From: Zobellia nedashkovskayae
GTDB taxonomy: Bacteria > Bacteroidota > Bacteroidia > Flavobacteriales > Flavobacteriaceae
Assembly: GCF_015330125.1 (NCBI RefSeq)
Contig: NZ_JADDXR010000002.1
Span: forward strand, 806,001-870,000
DNA: 64,000 nucleotides
Direction of reading: 5' to 3'
A model generated the notes under the pieces. That model made no database searches and was not told the DNA's origin. It saw only the letters and a list, made by a program, of their open reading frames with translations. A program made the translations under genes and the position numbers. Positions 6,858 to 16,241 of the stretch are shown here, in pieces (the stretch's first letter is position 1; every line of letters starts with the position of its first letter).

Positions 6858-9254
6858 ATGGACTCTAACAATTGTTTTCATTGCGGTGACGACTGTGGTA
6901 AAAAAGCCATAGTTCTGGATGACAAAAAATTTTGTTGTAATGGTTGTAAAACCGTTTATGAAATTTTTTCCGGGAATGACCTTGATTACTACTACGACAT
7001 TCAGTCTGCTGCCGGAGCTACTCCAAAAACTCTTGATGGAAGATACGATTTTTTAGATTCAACGCCAATTGCCGAGAAACTAATAGAGTTCAATGACGGG
7101 GACTTACAGATTATAAATCTCTACATACCTCATATTCATTGTAGCTCGTGTATATGGGTACTTGAAAATCTGAACAAGTTAAACCCATCTATAAAGAGTG
7201 GTCAAGTAGATTTTCCAAAGAAAACAGTGCGTATAACCTATAGCAGTGCCACTATTTCTTTAAAAGAAGTGGTTTTGCTACTAGCAAGAATAGGCTATGA
7301 ACCTTATATATCCCTTGATGATTTTGATAATAAAAAGAAAAGTGTAGACCGCAGCCTAATTTACAAACTTGGCGTAGCCGGTTTTGCTTTTGGCAATGTC
7401 ATGTTTCTATCGTTTCCAGATTATTTTGAACTCTCTTCTAGCGATGCATCGGGTGGAGAATTCTGGCTCAACAAATATGAACCCGTTTTTCGTTGGCTCA
7501 TGTTCCTGTTTTCATTACCCGTAATTTTCTATGCTGGTAGAGATTATTTTATATCGGCCTATAAAGGGCTCCGCAGTAAAATATTAAATATTGATGTGCC
7601 TATTGCCCTGGGAATTTTGGTGCTGTTTATACGTAGTACGCTAGAAATAACCTTTGATTGGGGAAGTGGCTTTTTCGATTCCTTAACAGGATTGGTATTC
7701 TTCTTGCTCTTAGGGAAGTTTTTTCAACAAAAAACCTATTCCTTTCTTTCGTTTGAGCGCGATTACAAATCATATTTTCCTATTGCCATAACTAGAATAT
7801 CTAAAGAGGGAAAAGAAGAAACTACCCAAGTACACGATATAAAAAGAGGAGACCGCTTACTCATCAGAAACGAAGAATTGATTCCTGTTGATGGTATACT
7901 TATAAATGGACAAGCCCGTATTGATTATAGTTTTGTTACCGGCGAATCCGAACCTGTAACAAAAGAATCTGGAGAGAAAGTCTTTGCCGGCGGAAAACAA
8001 CTACAGGGCGCCATTGAAATGGAAGCCTTAAAATCGGTTTCACAGAGTTACCTTACCCAATTATGGGGAAACAGTATTTTCCAAGAAGATAAAGCCAGTA
8101 AGTTTCAAACTATAACCGATGGTATTGGCCGGAGATTTACGATTGCCGTGCTTAGCATTGCTTTCTTATCAGCCGTTTTTTGGATCTATTATGACCCTAG
8201 CAAAGTCATGAACGTATTTACAGCAGTATTAATAATTGCCTGCCCCTGCGCCATTGCTTTAGCATCTCCCTTTACTTTAGGTAACATGTTACGCATTTTT
8301 GGGCGAAAGAAGTTTTACTTAAAGGACACGCGCACCATAGAACAGCTTGCGCAAATAGATACCGCTATTTTTGATAAAACAGGTACGATTACCACATCAA
8401 AAAAGAGTACCGCCACCTATGAAGGTATGCCACTTACGGAAGCTGAAGCTTCTTTGCTAAAAAATACACTACGTGGTTCTAACCACCCATTGAGTAGAAC
8501 ACTATATAATCTTCTGTCCGAACAAAACATTATTACGTTAGACGAATACGAAGAACATATTGGCAAAGGTATAGAGGGCTCAAAAGACGACGAACATATA
8601 AAAGCTGGTTCAGCATCATTTGTTGGTAATGAACAAATCTCAGATGCCCTTAACACATCTGTACATATTAGTAGTAACGACTCCTATAAGGGGAAGTATA
8701 TTTTTCATAATGAATACCGAGATGGCGTTTCCGAAGTATTCAAGGAGATGTCCAAAAATTTTGATGTCGCTATTTTATCTGGAGATAATGAAGGAGAGAA
8801 GTCTCGTTTAGAAAAATTGTTACCTAAGCTTACTCCGTTGTACTTCAATCAAAAACCACAACATAAACTAGAATTTATAAAAGCTCTACAAGAACAAGGC
8901 AAGAAGGTTCTTATGGTGGGTGATGGTCTTAACGATGCAGGTGCTTTGGCTCAGGCAGAGGTGGGTATTGCCATATCTGAAAACATTAATGTGTTCTCGC
9001 CTGCAAGTGATGGTATTATGGATGCCTCTAAGTTTCAACAACTGAACAACTATATCTTGGCCTCTAAGAAAGCGATGAAAATTATAAAACTGAGTTTTCT
9101 TTTATCCTTGACCTATAACGTCATAGGCCTCTATTTTGCAATTACCGGGCAACTTGAACCTGTTATTGCTGCAATCCTAATGCCTTTGAGTTCCATAAGC
9201 GTGGTTGCCTTTGCTACCATCTCTACCAACTTCATAGGAAGAAATATTGACTAA
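6858..9254 (+). CDS. ccoI: Cu-transporting P1B-type ATPase CcoI (cbb3 assembly)
   Basis: A 798-residue heavy-metal P-type ATPase of the CcoI/FixI kind, needed to supply copper for cbb3 oxidase assembly. The N-terminal CFHCGDDCGKKAIV...CCNGC is the cysteine-rich domain typical of FixI-type ATPases. An HMA domain follows with HCSSC (about 93-97). The CPC ion-channel motif in IIACPCAIALASPF, the phosphorylation site DKTGT, SGDN and the hinge GDGLNDAGAL are all present, with about eight membrane helices. Length is normal. It is transcribed from the divergent Fnr-type promoter shared with the regulator, just upstream of the cco operon. Confidence 0.93.
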   Translation: MDSNNCFHCGDDCGKKAIVLDDKKFCCNGCKTVYEIFSGNDLDYYYDIQSAAGATPKTLDGRYDFLDSTPIAEKLIEFNDGDLQIINLYIPHIHCSSCIWVLENLNKLNPSIKSGQVDFPKKTVRITYSSATISLKEVVLLLARIGYEPYISLDDFDNKKKSVDRSLIYKLGVAGFAFGNVMFLSFPDYFELSSSDASGGEFWLNKYEPVFRWLMFLFSLPVIFYAGRDYFISAYKGLRSKILNIDVPIALGILVLFIRSTLEITFDWGSGFFDSLTGLVFFLLLGKFFQQKTYSFLSFERDYKSYFPIAITRISKEGKEETTQVHDIKRGDRLLIRNEELIPVDGILINGQARIDYSFVTGESEPVTKESGEKVFAGGKQLQGAIEMEALKSVSQSYLTQLWGNSIFQEDKASKFQTITDGIGRRFTIAVLSIAFLSAVFWIYYDPSKVMNVFTAVLIIACPCAIALASPFTLGNMLRIFGRKKFYLKDTRTIEQLAQIDTAIFDKTGTITTSKKSTATYEGMPLTEAEASLLKNTLRGSNHPLSRTLYNLLSEQNIITLDEYEEHIGKGIEGSKDDEHIKAGSASFVGNEQISDALNTSVHISSNDSYKGKYIFHNEYRDGVSEVFKEMSKNFDVAILSGDNEGEKSRLEKLLPKLTPLYFNQKPQHKLEFIKALQEQGKKVLMVGDGLNDAGALAQAEVGIAISENINVFSPASDGIMDASKFQQLNNYILASKKAMKIIKLSFLLSLTYNVIGLYFAITGQLEPVIAAILMPLSSISVVAFATISTNFIGRNID

Positions 9255-9367
9255 GCTTGTAAGACACTACGTTCAAGACCACAAGTTAATAGTTAAAAAA
9301 CGTATTCAATCCGTTTAAAAAGTTACGTTTGCAAAACCAACAACTCACTAATTACCTCTCAAGTAAA

Positions 9368-9835
9368 ATGCCTGCTTTTAGTCTCTCATCGATTTCAGAA
9401 CATTTCAAAAAAATTTCCTTTTTACAAACCTCAATAGCTATTGTCTATCTCTGGTTTGGCGCACTTAAATTTTTTAATGATGTTAGTCCGGCCGAAGAAT
9501 TGGCAAAAGAAACCATTACCTCACTAACTTTTGGTTTAATTCCTCCCAACGTTTCCATTTTTCTGCTTGCCGTTTTAGAGGTAGGTATTGGTATTTTTCT
9601 TTTATTCGACCTATTTAGAAAACAAACTATTATTGTAACCTTATTGCATATGGTGTGTACCTTTTCTTCCTTACTACTCCTTAAAGAAGCCTCATTTACT
9701 TATAGCCCGTTTGCACCAACCCTTCTAGGTCAATACGTTATAAAAAACTTGATTATAATTGCCGCCTTAATTTCCATTTACCAGAACACGAAAAAAGCAG
9801 AAAAGGCAGCATTTAACAGTTCTACTACAGATTAA
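9368..9835 (+). CDS. DoxX/DUF417-like four-helix membrane protein
   Basis: A small membrane protein with about four hydrophobic segments (around SIAIVYLWFGALKFF, VSIFLLAVLEVGIGIFLLF, TLLHMVCTFSSLLLL and NLIIIAALISIYQ). The pattern YLWFGALKFF near the start is typical of DoxX/DUF417-type proteins, whose role is poorly defined. The frame can be extended to a TTG at 9329, but TACGTTTG (9324-9331) looks like a -7 element overlapping that TTG, so the ATG at 9368 (155 residues) is preferred. It lies between ccoI and ccoS on the same strand. A part in oxidase function or redox balance is only suggested by position. Confidence 0.62.
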   Translation: MPAFSLSSISEHFKKISFLQTSIAIVYLWFGALKFFNDVSPAEELAKETITSLTFGLIPPNVSIFLLAVLEVGIGIFLLFDLFRKQTIIVTLLHMVCTFSSLLLLKEASFTYSPFAPTLLGQYVIKNLIIIAALISIYQNTKKAEKAAFNSSTTD

Positions 9836-9946
9836 AAAGAACACTATTTCTAACTTTTTTCTGCTAAAAATAATAATAGCATATATATTTACATACCAGA
9901 TGGTTGTGATAAAAAATTAAGAAAGTTTAAGATATTTATCAAAACC

Positions 9947-9989
9947 TGACAAAAGTCATATTAAATAGATAGTACGAGCCGTAGTTTTA
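9947..9989 (+). promoter_or_regulatory. Fnr-type promoter of the cco operon
   Basis: TGACAAAAGTCA (9947-9958) is a TGAC-N4-GTCA dyad with the same flanks (CC before, TA after) as the fnr/ccoI box. The -7 element TAGTTTTA (9982-9989) starts 29.5 bases from the box centre. The ccoS start is 20 bases further on. Confidence 0.7.
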
Positions 9990-10008
9990 CGGCATAATTC
10001 AGGTAGGT

Positions 10009-10218
10009 ATGAGTGTCATTTTTGTGTTATTGACCATAAGCATTGTTATTGCGGTCATATTTTTTATCGCTTTCATCGTTTCGGTGAAAAGCGGTCAATA
10101 CGATGATTCGTATACTCCATCTGTACGCATGCTTTTTGACGACGAACTGGTTAAGACTAAAAAAACCAGTGCCAAAAAGTTTGAAAAAGAGAAAATCCAA
10201 CTAAATAAACAAGTATAA
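10009..10218 (+). CDS. ccoS: cbb3 oxidase maturation protein CcoS
   Basis: A 69-residue protein with one N-terminal membrane helix (about 3-25) followed by GQYDDSYTPSVRMLFDD, which matches the CcoS family. CcoS is required for insertion of heme and copper into the cbb3 catalytic subunit. It is the first gene of the cco operon, directly after the Fnr-type promoter, and ends 2 bases before ccoNO. The lysine-rich tail is soluble. Confidence 0.87.
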   Translation: MSVIFVLLTISIVIAVIFFIAFIVSVKSGQYDDSYTPSVRMLFDDELVKTKKTSAKKFEKEKIQLNKQV

Positions 10219-10220
10219 TT

Positions 10221-12419
10221 ATGGAAGTACAGCAGTTTTATTACGATAACAAAATCGTGAAAAATTTCCTCTATGCAACCATGTTCTGGGGTATTGTGGG
10301 TATGTCTGTAGGCTTATTGTTAGCCTTAATGTTCATGTTCCCCAACTTAACCGACGGAATATCATGGTTAAGTTTTGGTCGTTTGCGCCCATTGCATACC
10401 AATGCGGTAATTTTTGCATTTGTGGGTAATGCTATTTTTGCGGGGGTTTATTACTCCACGCAACGTTTGCTAAAAGCGCGTATGTATAGCGATTTTCTAA
10501 GTAAGTTCAACTTTTGGGGCTGGCAGGCAATTATTGTCTCAGCGGCTATTACCCTTCCATTAGGGTATACCAGCACAAAAGAATATGCTGAACTTGAATG
10601 GCCTATAGATATAGCCATTGCCGTAGTTTGGGTTGCTTTTGGCGTCAACCTTATCGGTACCATGATAAAAAGAAGACAGCGTCACCTTTACGTAGCTATC
10701 TGGTTTTATTTGGCAACGTTCGTAACGGTAGCTGTTCTACACATCTTTAACAATATAGAATTACCTGTTAGCGCATTAAAAAGCTACTCGGTTTACGCAG
10801 GTGTTCAAGATGCCTTGGTACAATGGTGGTACGGTCATAATGCGGTGGCATTTTTCTTAACCACTCCGTTCTTGGGTCTTATGTACTACTTTGTACCTAA
10901 AGCGGCAAATAGACCGGTTTACTCTTATAGACTGTCTATAGTTCACTTCTGGTCTTTGATTTTTATTTATATCTGGGCTGGTCCTCACCACTTATTATAC
11001 TCTGCCCTACCTGAATGGGTTCAAAACTTAGGTGTAGCATTTTCAGTTATGCTTTTAGCTCCTTCTTGGGGTGGTATGATTAACGGACTTCTTACACTAC
11101 GTGGTGCATGGGACAAAGTTCGTACGGACCCTGTTTTAAAATTTATGGTTGTTGCTATTACCGGTTACGGTATGGCCACTTTTGAAGGCCCTTTACTTTC
11201 GCTAAAGAACGTAAACGCAATTGCCCACTTTAGTGACTGGATTATTGCTCACGTACACGTGGGTGCTTTGGCCTGGAACGGTTTCTTAACATTTGGTATG
11301 ATTTACTGGTTGGTTCCTAGAATGACCAAGAATAAACTGTTCTCCATAGGCTTGGCAAACTTCCATTTCTGGATCGGTACTTTGGGTATTATTCTGTATA
11401 CGTTACCTATGTATGTAGCTGGATTCACCCAAGCTTTAATGTGGAAAGAATTTAACCCAGACGGCACATTGGTTTATGGTAACTTCTTAGAAACCGTACA
11501 CGAAATCATGCCTATGTACTGGATGCGTGCCATTGGTGGTAGCCTGTATATTGTAGGAGCTTGTGTTATGATTTATAACGTAGTTCGCACTATACGCTCT
11601 GGTAGCACAATAGAAGATGAATTGGCAGAAGCTGCTGCTCTTACCCGTGTTTCAAAACACAGAACAGCTGGCGAAACTTTCCATACTTGGTTAGAGCGTA
11701 AGCCTATTCAATTGACCATTTTAGCTACTGTAGCTATATTAATTGGAGGTCTTATACAGATTGTACCAACAATTTTGGTAAAATCCAATATACCTACCAT
11801 CTCTAGTGTTAAGCCTTATACTCCATTAGAACTAGAAGGTCGTGATCTTTACATTCGTGAGGGTTGTGTAAGCTGTCACTCACAAATGGTTCGTCCGTTT
11901 AGAAGTGAGGTAGAACGTTATGGTGAGTATGCCAAAGCTGGTGAATTTGTATATGATCATCCATTCCTTTGGGGTAGTAAGCGTACCGGACCAGATTTAC
12001 TTAGGGTTGGTGGCAAATATTCTGACAACTGGCACTTAAACCACATGTATGATCCTCAAAGTACGTCATCAGGTTCTATTATGCCTTCCTATTCTTGGAT
12101 GGTTAGAGATAAGCATGACCGTAGCAATATAAGAACAAAAATGGAAGCCATGGTTACCTTAGGTGTACCGTACACTGATGAGGAGATTGCTAATGCCGAT
12201 GCTCTTATGGATGCTCAGGCCGAACAAATCGAGAAGAACTTATATTCAGATCCCGATTTTGCTAAAAATTATGAGGCTGATAAGACCTATGCCGCAGAAA
12301 ATGGTGAAGAATTCGTAGAAATGAGAGACCGAGAAATCGTATCCTTAATTTCATACCTACAACGATTAGGTACGGACATTAAGATAAAAGAGACGGGCGA
12401 AATTATATCTGAAAAATAA
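10221..12419 (+). CDS. ccoNO: Fused cbb3-type cytochrome c oxidase subunits I and II (CcoNO)
   Basis: A 732-residue fusion of the catalytic subunit CcoN with the monoheme subunit CcoO, an arrangement common in Bacteroidota. The CcoN part (about 1-490) has roughly 12 helices. RPLHTNAVIF carries a heme b ligand, WWYGHNAVAFFL the copper-ligand helix, and IAHVHVGALAWNG further histidines. The CcoO part follows one linker helix (about 500-520) and has the heme c motif CVSCH near residue 548, then the conserved TGPDLLRVGGKY and a Met-ligand region IMPSY. The enzyme reduces oxygen with high affinity and pumps protons. It lies between ccoS and ccoQ in one operon. Confidence 0.96.
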   Translation: MEVQQFYYDNKIVKNFLYATMFWGIVGMSVGLLLALMFMFPNLTDGISWLSFGRLRPLHTNAVIFAFVGNAIFAGVYYSTQRLLKARMYSDFLSKFNFWGWQAIIVSAAITLPLGYTSTKEYAELEWPIDIAIAVVWVAFGVNLIGTMIKRRQRHLYVAIWFYLATFVTVAVLHIFNNIELPVSALKSYSVYAGVQDALVQWWYGHNAVAFFLTTPFLGLMYYFVPKAANRPVYSYRLSIVHFWSLIFIYIWAGPHHLLYSALPEWVQNLGVAFSVMLLAPSWGGMINGLLTLRGAWDKVRTDPVLKFMVVAITGYGMATFEGPLLSLKNVNAIAHFSDWIIAHVHVGALAWNGFLTFGMIYWLVPRMTKNKLFSIGLANFHFWIGTLGIILYTLPMYVAGFTQALMWKEFNPDGTLVYGNFLETVHEIMPMYWMRAIGGSLYIVGACVMIYNVVRTIRSGSTIEDELAEAAALTRVSKHRTAGETFHTWLERKPIQLTILATVAILIGGLIQIVPTILVKSNIPTISSVKPYTPLELEGRDLYIREGCVSCHSQMVRPFRSEVERYGEYAKAGEFVYDHPFLWGSKRTGPDLLRVGGKYSDNWHLNHMYDPQSTSSGSIMPSYSWMVRDKHDRSNIRTKMEAMVTLGVPYTDEEIANADALMDAQAEQIEKNLYSDPDFAKNYEADKTYAAENGEEFVEMRDREIVSLISYLQRLGTDIKIKETGEIISEK

Positions 12420-12431
12420 AAACTAAAGATC

Positions 12432-12623
12432 ATGTTCAAATTTGTAAAAGGTTACATGGAAACTATTGATGGCGTAGCAACCTACCCCATGATATCACTA
12501 CTTATCTTCTTTGTGTTTTTCATATTGTTATTCTGGTGGGTTATTACTGCCTCAAAAACATACATAAAAGAAGTGAGCGAATTACCTTTTGAAGACGATA
12601 ACCAACAAAACCTAGAACTATGA
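12432..12623 (+). CDS. ccoQ: CcoQ-like small cbb3 subunit
   Basis: A 63-residue protein with one membrane helix (MISLLIFFVFFILLFWWVITA, about 21-41) and a short acidic tail. Its position between ccoNO and ccoP, overlapping the start of ccoP by 4 bases, identifies it as the CcoQ-type subunit or cbb3 stabilising component. Sequence conservation of this family is low, so the call depends mostly on size, topology and location. Confidence 0.74.
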   Translation: MFKFVKGYMETIDGVATYPMISLLIFFVFFILLFWWVITASKTYIKEVSELPFEDDNQQNLEL

Positions 12624-13573
12624 AAAACACATCAACTTGGTGGTTTAAAATACCACTTGTTTTCTTTTTAATATTCGGCTTAACGGAGTTTGTTGTTGAT
12701 TCGGGAGATTTACCTGCGTTTATAAAATTCCCAATGGTGCAAGTATTTCTTGTATTCGTTCTATTCTTGCTTATTGTCATTGCGATAATTACAAGAGCTA
12801 TAGAAAATGTAATGTACCAAACTCTTTCAAAAGAAGCGCAAGAACGGTATCTAACGGCAAAGAGTGAATCGTTCCATTGGAAATGGGGAGAGGAAGTCTA
12901 CAAAAAGATGCTTGGTTCTAAGCCTATGGAAAAAGAGGGCGAGATTATTCTTGACCATGACTATGACGGTATTCGCGAGCTAGACAATAATCTACCACCA
13001 TGGTGGGTATATTTATTCTATGCCTCTATTGTGTTCGCCGTGGTTTACCTAGTGCGTTTTGAGATATATAATGACTATAACCAAGACCAAGAATATGAGC
13101 AAGAAGTGGCTGCCGCTCAATTAGAGATTGAGGAGTACAAAAAGACCGCCAAAGGTCTTGTTGATGCCAATACGGTAGAACTACTTACAGATGCGGGAGA
13201 CCTTAAAGCCGGCCAGACCATTTTTGAAAGTAACTGTGTTGCCTGTCATATGGCAGATGGTGGTGGTGGTATTGGACCTAATCTTACGGACCAAAACTGG
13301 ATTTTAGGCGGAGGCATCAAAAATGTTTTCCATACTATTTCAGAAGGTGGTCGTGATGGTAAAGGTATGATTGCCTGGAAACAGAGTTTGAAGCCTGCAG
13401 AAATTGCTCAGGTTGCTAGTTATGTCTTGAGTTTTCAAGGTACTACACCAGCCAATCCAAAAGCTCCGGACGGTGACCTTTGGGTAGACCCAGACGCACC
13501 TGCTCAGGCAGTTCCTGCAATAGAATCTAGTACCGAACAAGAAGTAGATTCCACATCGGTTACTATGAACTAA
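12620..13573 (+). CDS. ccoP: Cbb3 oxidase cytochrome c subunit CcoP
   Basis: A 317-residue subunit that passes electrons to the cbb3 catalytic site. Two helices near the N-terminus (about 8-25 and 35-58) precede a soluble part, then the FixP-N signature DGIRELDNNLPPWWVYLF and a third helix (about 125-150). A cytochrome c domain follows with CVACH near residue 205 and a Met ligand in GMIAWKQ. Only one CxxCH is present, whereas proteobacterial CcoP carries two. The first heme domain is thus missing. The gene overlaps ccoQ (ATGA), indicating coupling. Confidence 0.91.
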   Translation: MKNTSTWWFKIPLVFFLIFGLTEFVVDSGDLPAFIKFPMVQVFLVFVLFLLIVIAIITRAIENVMYQTLSKEAQERYLTAKSESFHWKWGEEVYKKMLGSKPMEKEGEIILDHDYDGIRELDNNLPPWWVYLFYASIVFAVVYLVRFEIYNDYNQDQEYEQEVAAAQLEIEEYKKTAKGLVDANTVELLTDAGDLKAGQTIFESNCVACHMADGGGGIGPNLTDQNWILGGGIKNVFHTISEGGRDGKGMIAWKQSLKPAEIAQVASYVLSFQGTTPANPKAPDGDLWVDPDAPAQAVPAIESSTEQEVDSTSVTMN

Positions 13574-13619
13574 ATAAAACGGGACATGTTTGCCCTGTTA
13601 GCTGATAAAGCATAATGAA

Positions 13620-15038
13620 ATGGCACAAGATCAAGAAAATTTTAGGGATTCTATAGGCACCATTAAGGAAGATGGAAAACGGGCATGGGTATACCCAAAA
13701 AAGCCTAGCGGTAAACTTTATGAGTACCGCAAATACGTAAGTTATTTTCTTCTTACCTTCTTGATCGCGTCTCCTTTTATAAAGATCAACGGCAACCAAT
13801 TTTTGATGTTCAATGTCTTAGAAAGACGTTTTAACATCTTTGGTTTTCCGTTTTACCCGCAAGATTTTCACCTTTTCGTTATTTCAATGATTATTGGGGT
13901 GGTCTTTATTGCTCTTTTTACTGTTGCCTTTGGACGTATTTTCTGCGGATGGATGTGTCCTCAAACCATTTTCTTGGAAATGGTTTTTAGAAGAATAGAA
14001 TACTGGATAGATGGTGACCGTGGCGCTCAAATGCGACTGGATAGACAAGCTTGGGATGCTGAAAAGATTCGTAAACGAGTCCTGAAATGGATAATCTTTT
14101 TTATCATATCGTTTATTATAGCCAATGTTTTCTTGGCTTATTTGATTGGCAGCGACCGCTTGATTCAATATGTTACGGATGGTCCTAGCCAACACTTAAG
14201 CACCATGTTATCGCTACTGATATTTACGGGAGTGTTTTACTTTATATTCGCTTGGTTTAGAGAACAGGTGTGTATCATTGCTTGTCCTTACGGACGTATG
14301 CAAGGTGTGCTGTTAGACAATCAATCTATTATTGTTGCTTATGACCATGTAAGAGGTGAAGCCGAAAATGGAAGAAAAAAATGGCGTAAAAATGAAGACC
14401 GAGAGGCATTAGGCAATGGCGATTGTATTGACTGTAACCAATGTGTAAACGTTTGTCCTACGGGAATAGACATTAGAAACGGAACGCAGTTAGAATGTGT
14501 AAACTGTACTGCTTGTATAGATGAATGTGATTCCATCATGGAAAAAGTGGATCTTCCAAAAGGATTGATTCGCTATGCCAGTGAAGATGAGATTACAAAG
14601 AAAGAGAAGTTTAAATTTACTCCTCGTTTAAAAGGATATACTGCGGTATTGGTAATTTTGACCGGTGTACTTGTAGGTATGATGTTCTTGAGAAATGACC
14701 TTGAAGCCAATATTTTGAGGTTACCAGGCCAACTTTACGAGCATAAAGAAGGTAACATTATTAGTAATGTCTTCACTTACAAACTGTTGAACAAAACCAC
14801 TAAGCCTGTAGAGAACGTTCATTTTGAATTGATATCCCCTAAAGGAGAAATTAAACTGGTGCGAACGGATAATTTTGATGTACAACCAGAAGCTTTGGCA
14901 GAAGGAACCTTGTTTATAGAAATCAATGCTTCGGCCTTGAGCGGAGACAAGAACACCTTAAAAATTGGTGTTTACAGTGATGACAAATTAATAGAGACCA
15001 CCACGGCGCGCTTTTTGGCACCGCGTAGTTATAAATAG
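13620..15038 (+). CDS. ccoG: Cytochrome oxidase accessory ferredoxin CcoG
   Basis: A 472-residue membrane protein of the CcoG/RdxA/FixG family, which reduces copper during cbb3 assembly. It has an N-terminal membrane part (about five helices, with FCGWMCPQTIFLEMVFRRIEYW typical), then a polyferredoxin region with CIDCNQCVNVCP and CVNCTACIDEC (about 268-305) that can hold two [4Fe-4S] clusters. One more helix and a C-terminal Ig-like domain facing the periplasm follow. It starts 46 bases after ccoP. Confidence 0.93.
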   Translation: MAQDQENFRDSIGTIKEDGKRAWVYPKKPSGKLYEYRKYVSYFLLTFLIASPFIKINGNQFLMFNVLERRFNIFGFPFYPQDFHLFVISMIIGVVFIALFTVAFGRIFCGWMCPQTIFLEMVFRRIEYWIDGDRGAQMRLDRQAWDAEKIRKRVLKWIIFFIISFIIANVFLAYLIGSDRLIQYVTDGPSQHLSTMLSLLIFTGVFYFIFAWFREQVCIIACPYGRMQGVLLDNQSIIVAYDHVRGEAENGRKKWRKNEDREALGNGDCIDCNQCVNVCPTGIDIRNGTQLECVNCTACIDECDSIMEKVDLPKGLIRYASEDEITKKEKFKFTPRLKGYTAVLVILTGVLVGMMFLRNDLEANILRLPGQLYEHKEGNIISNVFTYKLLNKTTKPVENVHFELISPKGEIKLVRTDNFDVQPEALAEGTLFIEINASALSGDKNTLKIGVYSDDKLIETTTARFLAPRSYK

Positions 15039-15055
15039 TATTTAAGTAAGAAATC

Positions 15056-15502
15056 ATGAAAATAAATTGGGGTGCAGGTATTGTAATTGCTTTTGGAATT
15101 TTCATCAGTTTTATACTGTTCTTCGTGATACGAATGACTACAAGCCATGATGCCAATCATGATTTGGTTACTGAAGAGTATTACAAGGCAGAACTTGGCT
15201 ATCAAAAAGAAATAGATGCGGAGCAAAATGCCATTAACTCCAATGAAAAAGTAGAATTAAAAAAAACACCTGAAGGATTGCTAGTTATCTTTCCTGAAGG
15301 ATATGCAGACACAAATGTATCAGGCATTGTATCCCTATACAGACCGTCCAATAAGCACTTGGATTTTGACTTACCTATAAGTCTATCCGATTCACATTTG
15401 CTCATACCTGACAAACGCTTGTTGGATGGTCGTTGGGATATTAAAATAACTTGGAAACACCAAGGGAAGGATTTCCAACACAGAGAAAGTATAACTCTTT
15501 AA
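15056..15502 (+). CDS. ccoH: FixH/CcoH-family cbb3 assembly protein
   Basis: A 148-residue protein with one N-terminal helix (about 6-27, WGAGIVIAFGIFISFILFFVI) and the FixH signature HDLVTEEYYKAELGYQKEID, followed by a beta-rich periplasmic domain ending in WDIKITWKHQGKDF. FixH/CcoH acts with CcoI, CcoG and CcoS in cbb3 maturation. It lies 17 bases after ccoG and 7 bases before the next gene, so it belongs to the same operon. Confidence 0.84.
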   Translation: MKINWGAGIVIAFGIFISFILFFVIRMTTSHDANHDLVTEEYYKAELGYQKEIDAEQNAINSNEKVELKKTPEGLLVIFPEGYADTNVSGIVSLYRPSNKHLDFDLPISLSDSHLLIPDKRLLDGRWDIKITWKHQGKDFQHRESITL

Positions 15503-15509
15503 AAAGACC

Positions 15510-16214
15510 ATGATTCTATCTGCCGTCATATTAGGCTTAATGGGAAGCTTGCACTGCGTTGGTATGTGCGGCCCTATTGCCTTTATGCTTCCGGTAGACC
15601 ATTCTAACAACGTCAAAAAATTTGGCCAGATATTTATTTATCATTTGGGCCGGTTAATGGCCTATGGTATCATCGGACTCATTTTTGGCTTTCTAGGAAA
15701 AGGATTATCCATTTTTGGTGCACAGCAAAAACTCTCCATAGCTATTGGAGTTTTGATGATTCTAGTTGTACTAATTCCATATAAAACTTTCAGTAAATAC
15801 AACCTGTCAAAACCCATTTATAAAGTCATCTCTAAAGTTAAGAACCAACTAGGCAAAGAATTAAAGAAAAAGTCTCCGGATACCTTTTTAACTATTGGTT
15901 TCCTAAACGGATTTCTACCTTGCGGTTTAGTTTATATGGCACTTTTTGGAGCAGTTGCCATGGGCAATGCTTTACAAGGTAGCCTGTATATGATGTTATT
16001 TGGTTTAGGAACTGTGCCTTTAATGACGGTTGCTATTTATTTTAGTAACTTATTAAAAGGTGGTATACGTCAAAAAGTACAGAAAGCCATTCCTGTTTTT
16101 GTGGTGATAATTGGTCTACTTTTTATCCTTAGAGGTCTTGGATTGGGTATCCCCTACGTATCACCAGCACCTGTTACACAAATAGCTTCAAGCGCTATAG
16201 ATTGCCATAATTAA
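15510..16214 (+). CDS. SafE/DsbD-like membrane protein of the cco cluster
   Basis: A 234-residue protein of the sulfite exporter TauE/SafE group that is regularly encoded in cbb3 clusters. About six helices are visible. The conserved first-helix motif GSLHCVGMCGPIAFMLP and the fourth-helix NGFLPCGLVYMALFGA carry paired cysteines like those of DsbD/CcdA membrane domains and metal carriers. A role in copper or thiol handling for oxidase assembly is likely, but the transported substrate is unknown. It closely follows ccoH. Confidence 0.78.
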   Translation: MILSAVILGLMGSLHCVGMCGPIAFMLPVDHSNNVKKFGQIFIYHLGRLMAYGIIGLIFGFLGKGLSIFGAQQKLSIAIGVLMILVVLIPYKTFSKYNLSKPIYKVISKVKNQLGKELKKKSPDTFLTIGFLNGFLPCGLVYMALFGAVAMGNALQGSLYMMLFGLGTVPLMTVAIYFSNLLKGGIRQKVQKAIPVFVVIIGLLFILRGLGLGIPYVSPAPVTQIASSAIDCHN

Positions 16215-16241
16215 CGGCTGCGGCCACCAAACAATTTTCTT

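Noticed and set aside
13563..13799. Minus-strand frames within the cco operon
   Set aside because: They are shadows of well-supported plus-strand genes such as ccoG and ccoP and have no family features.
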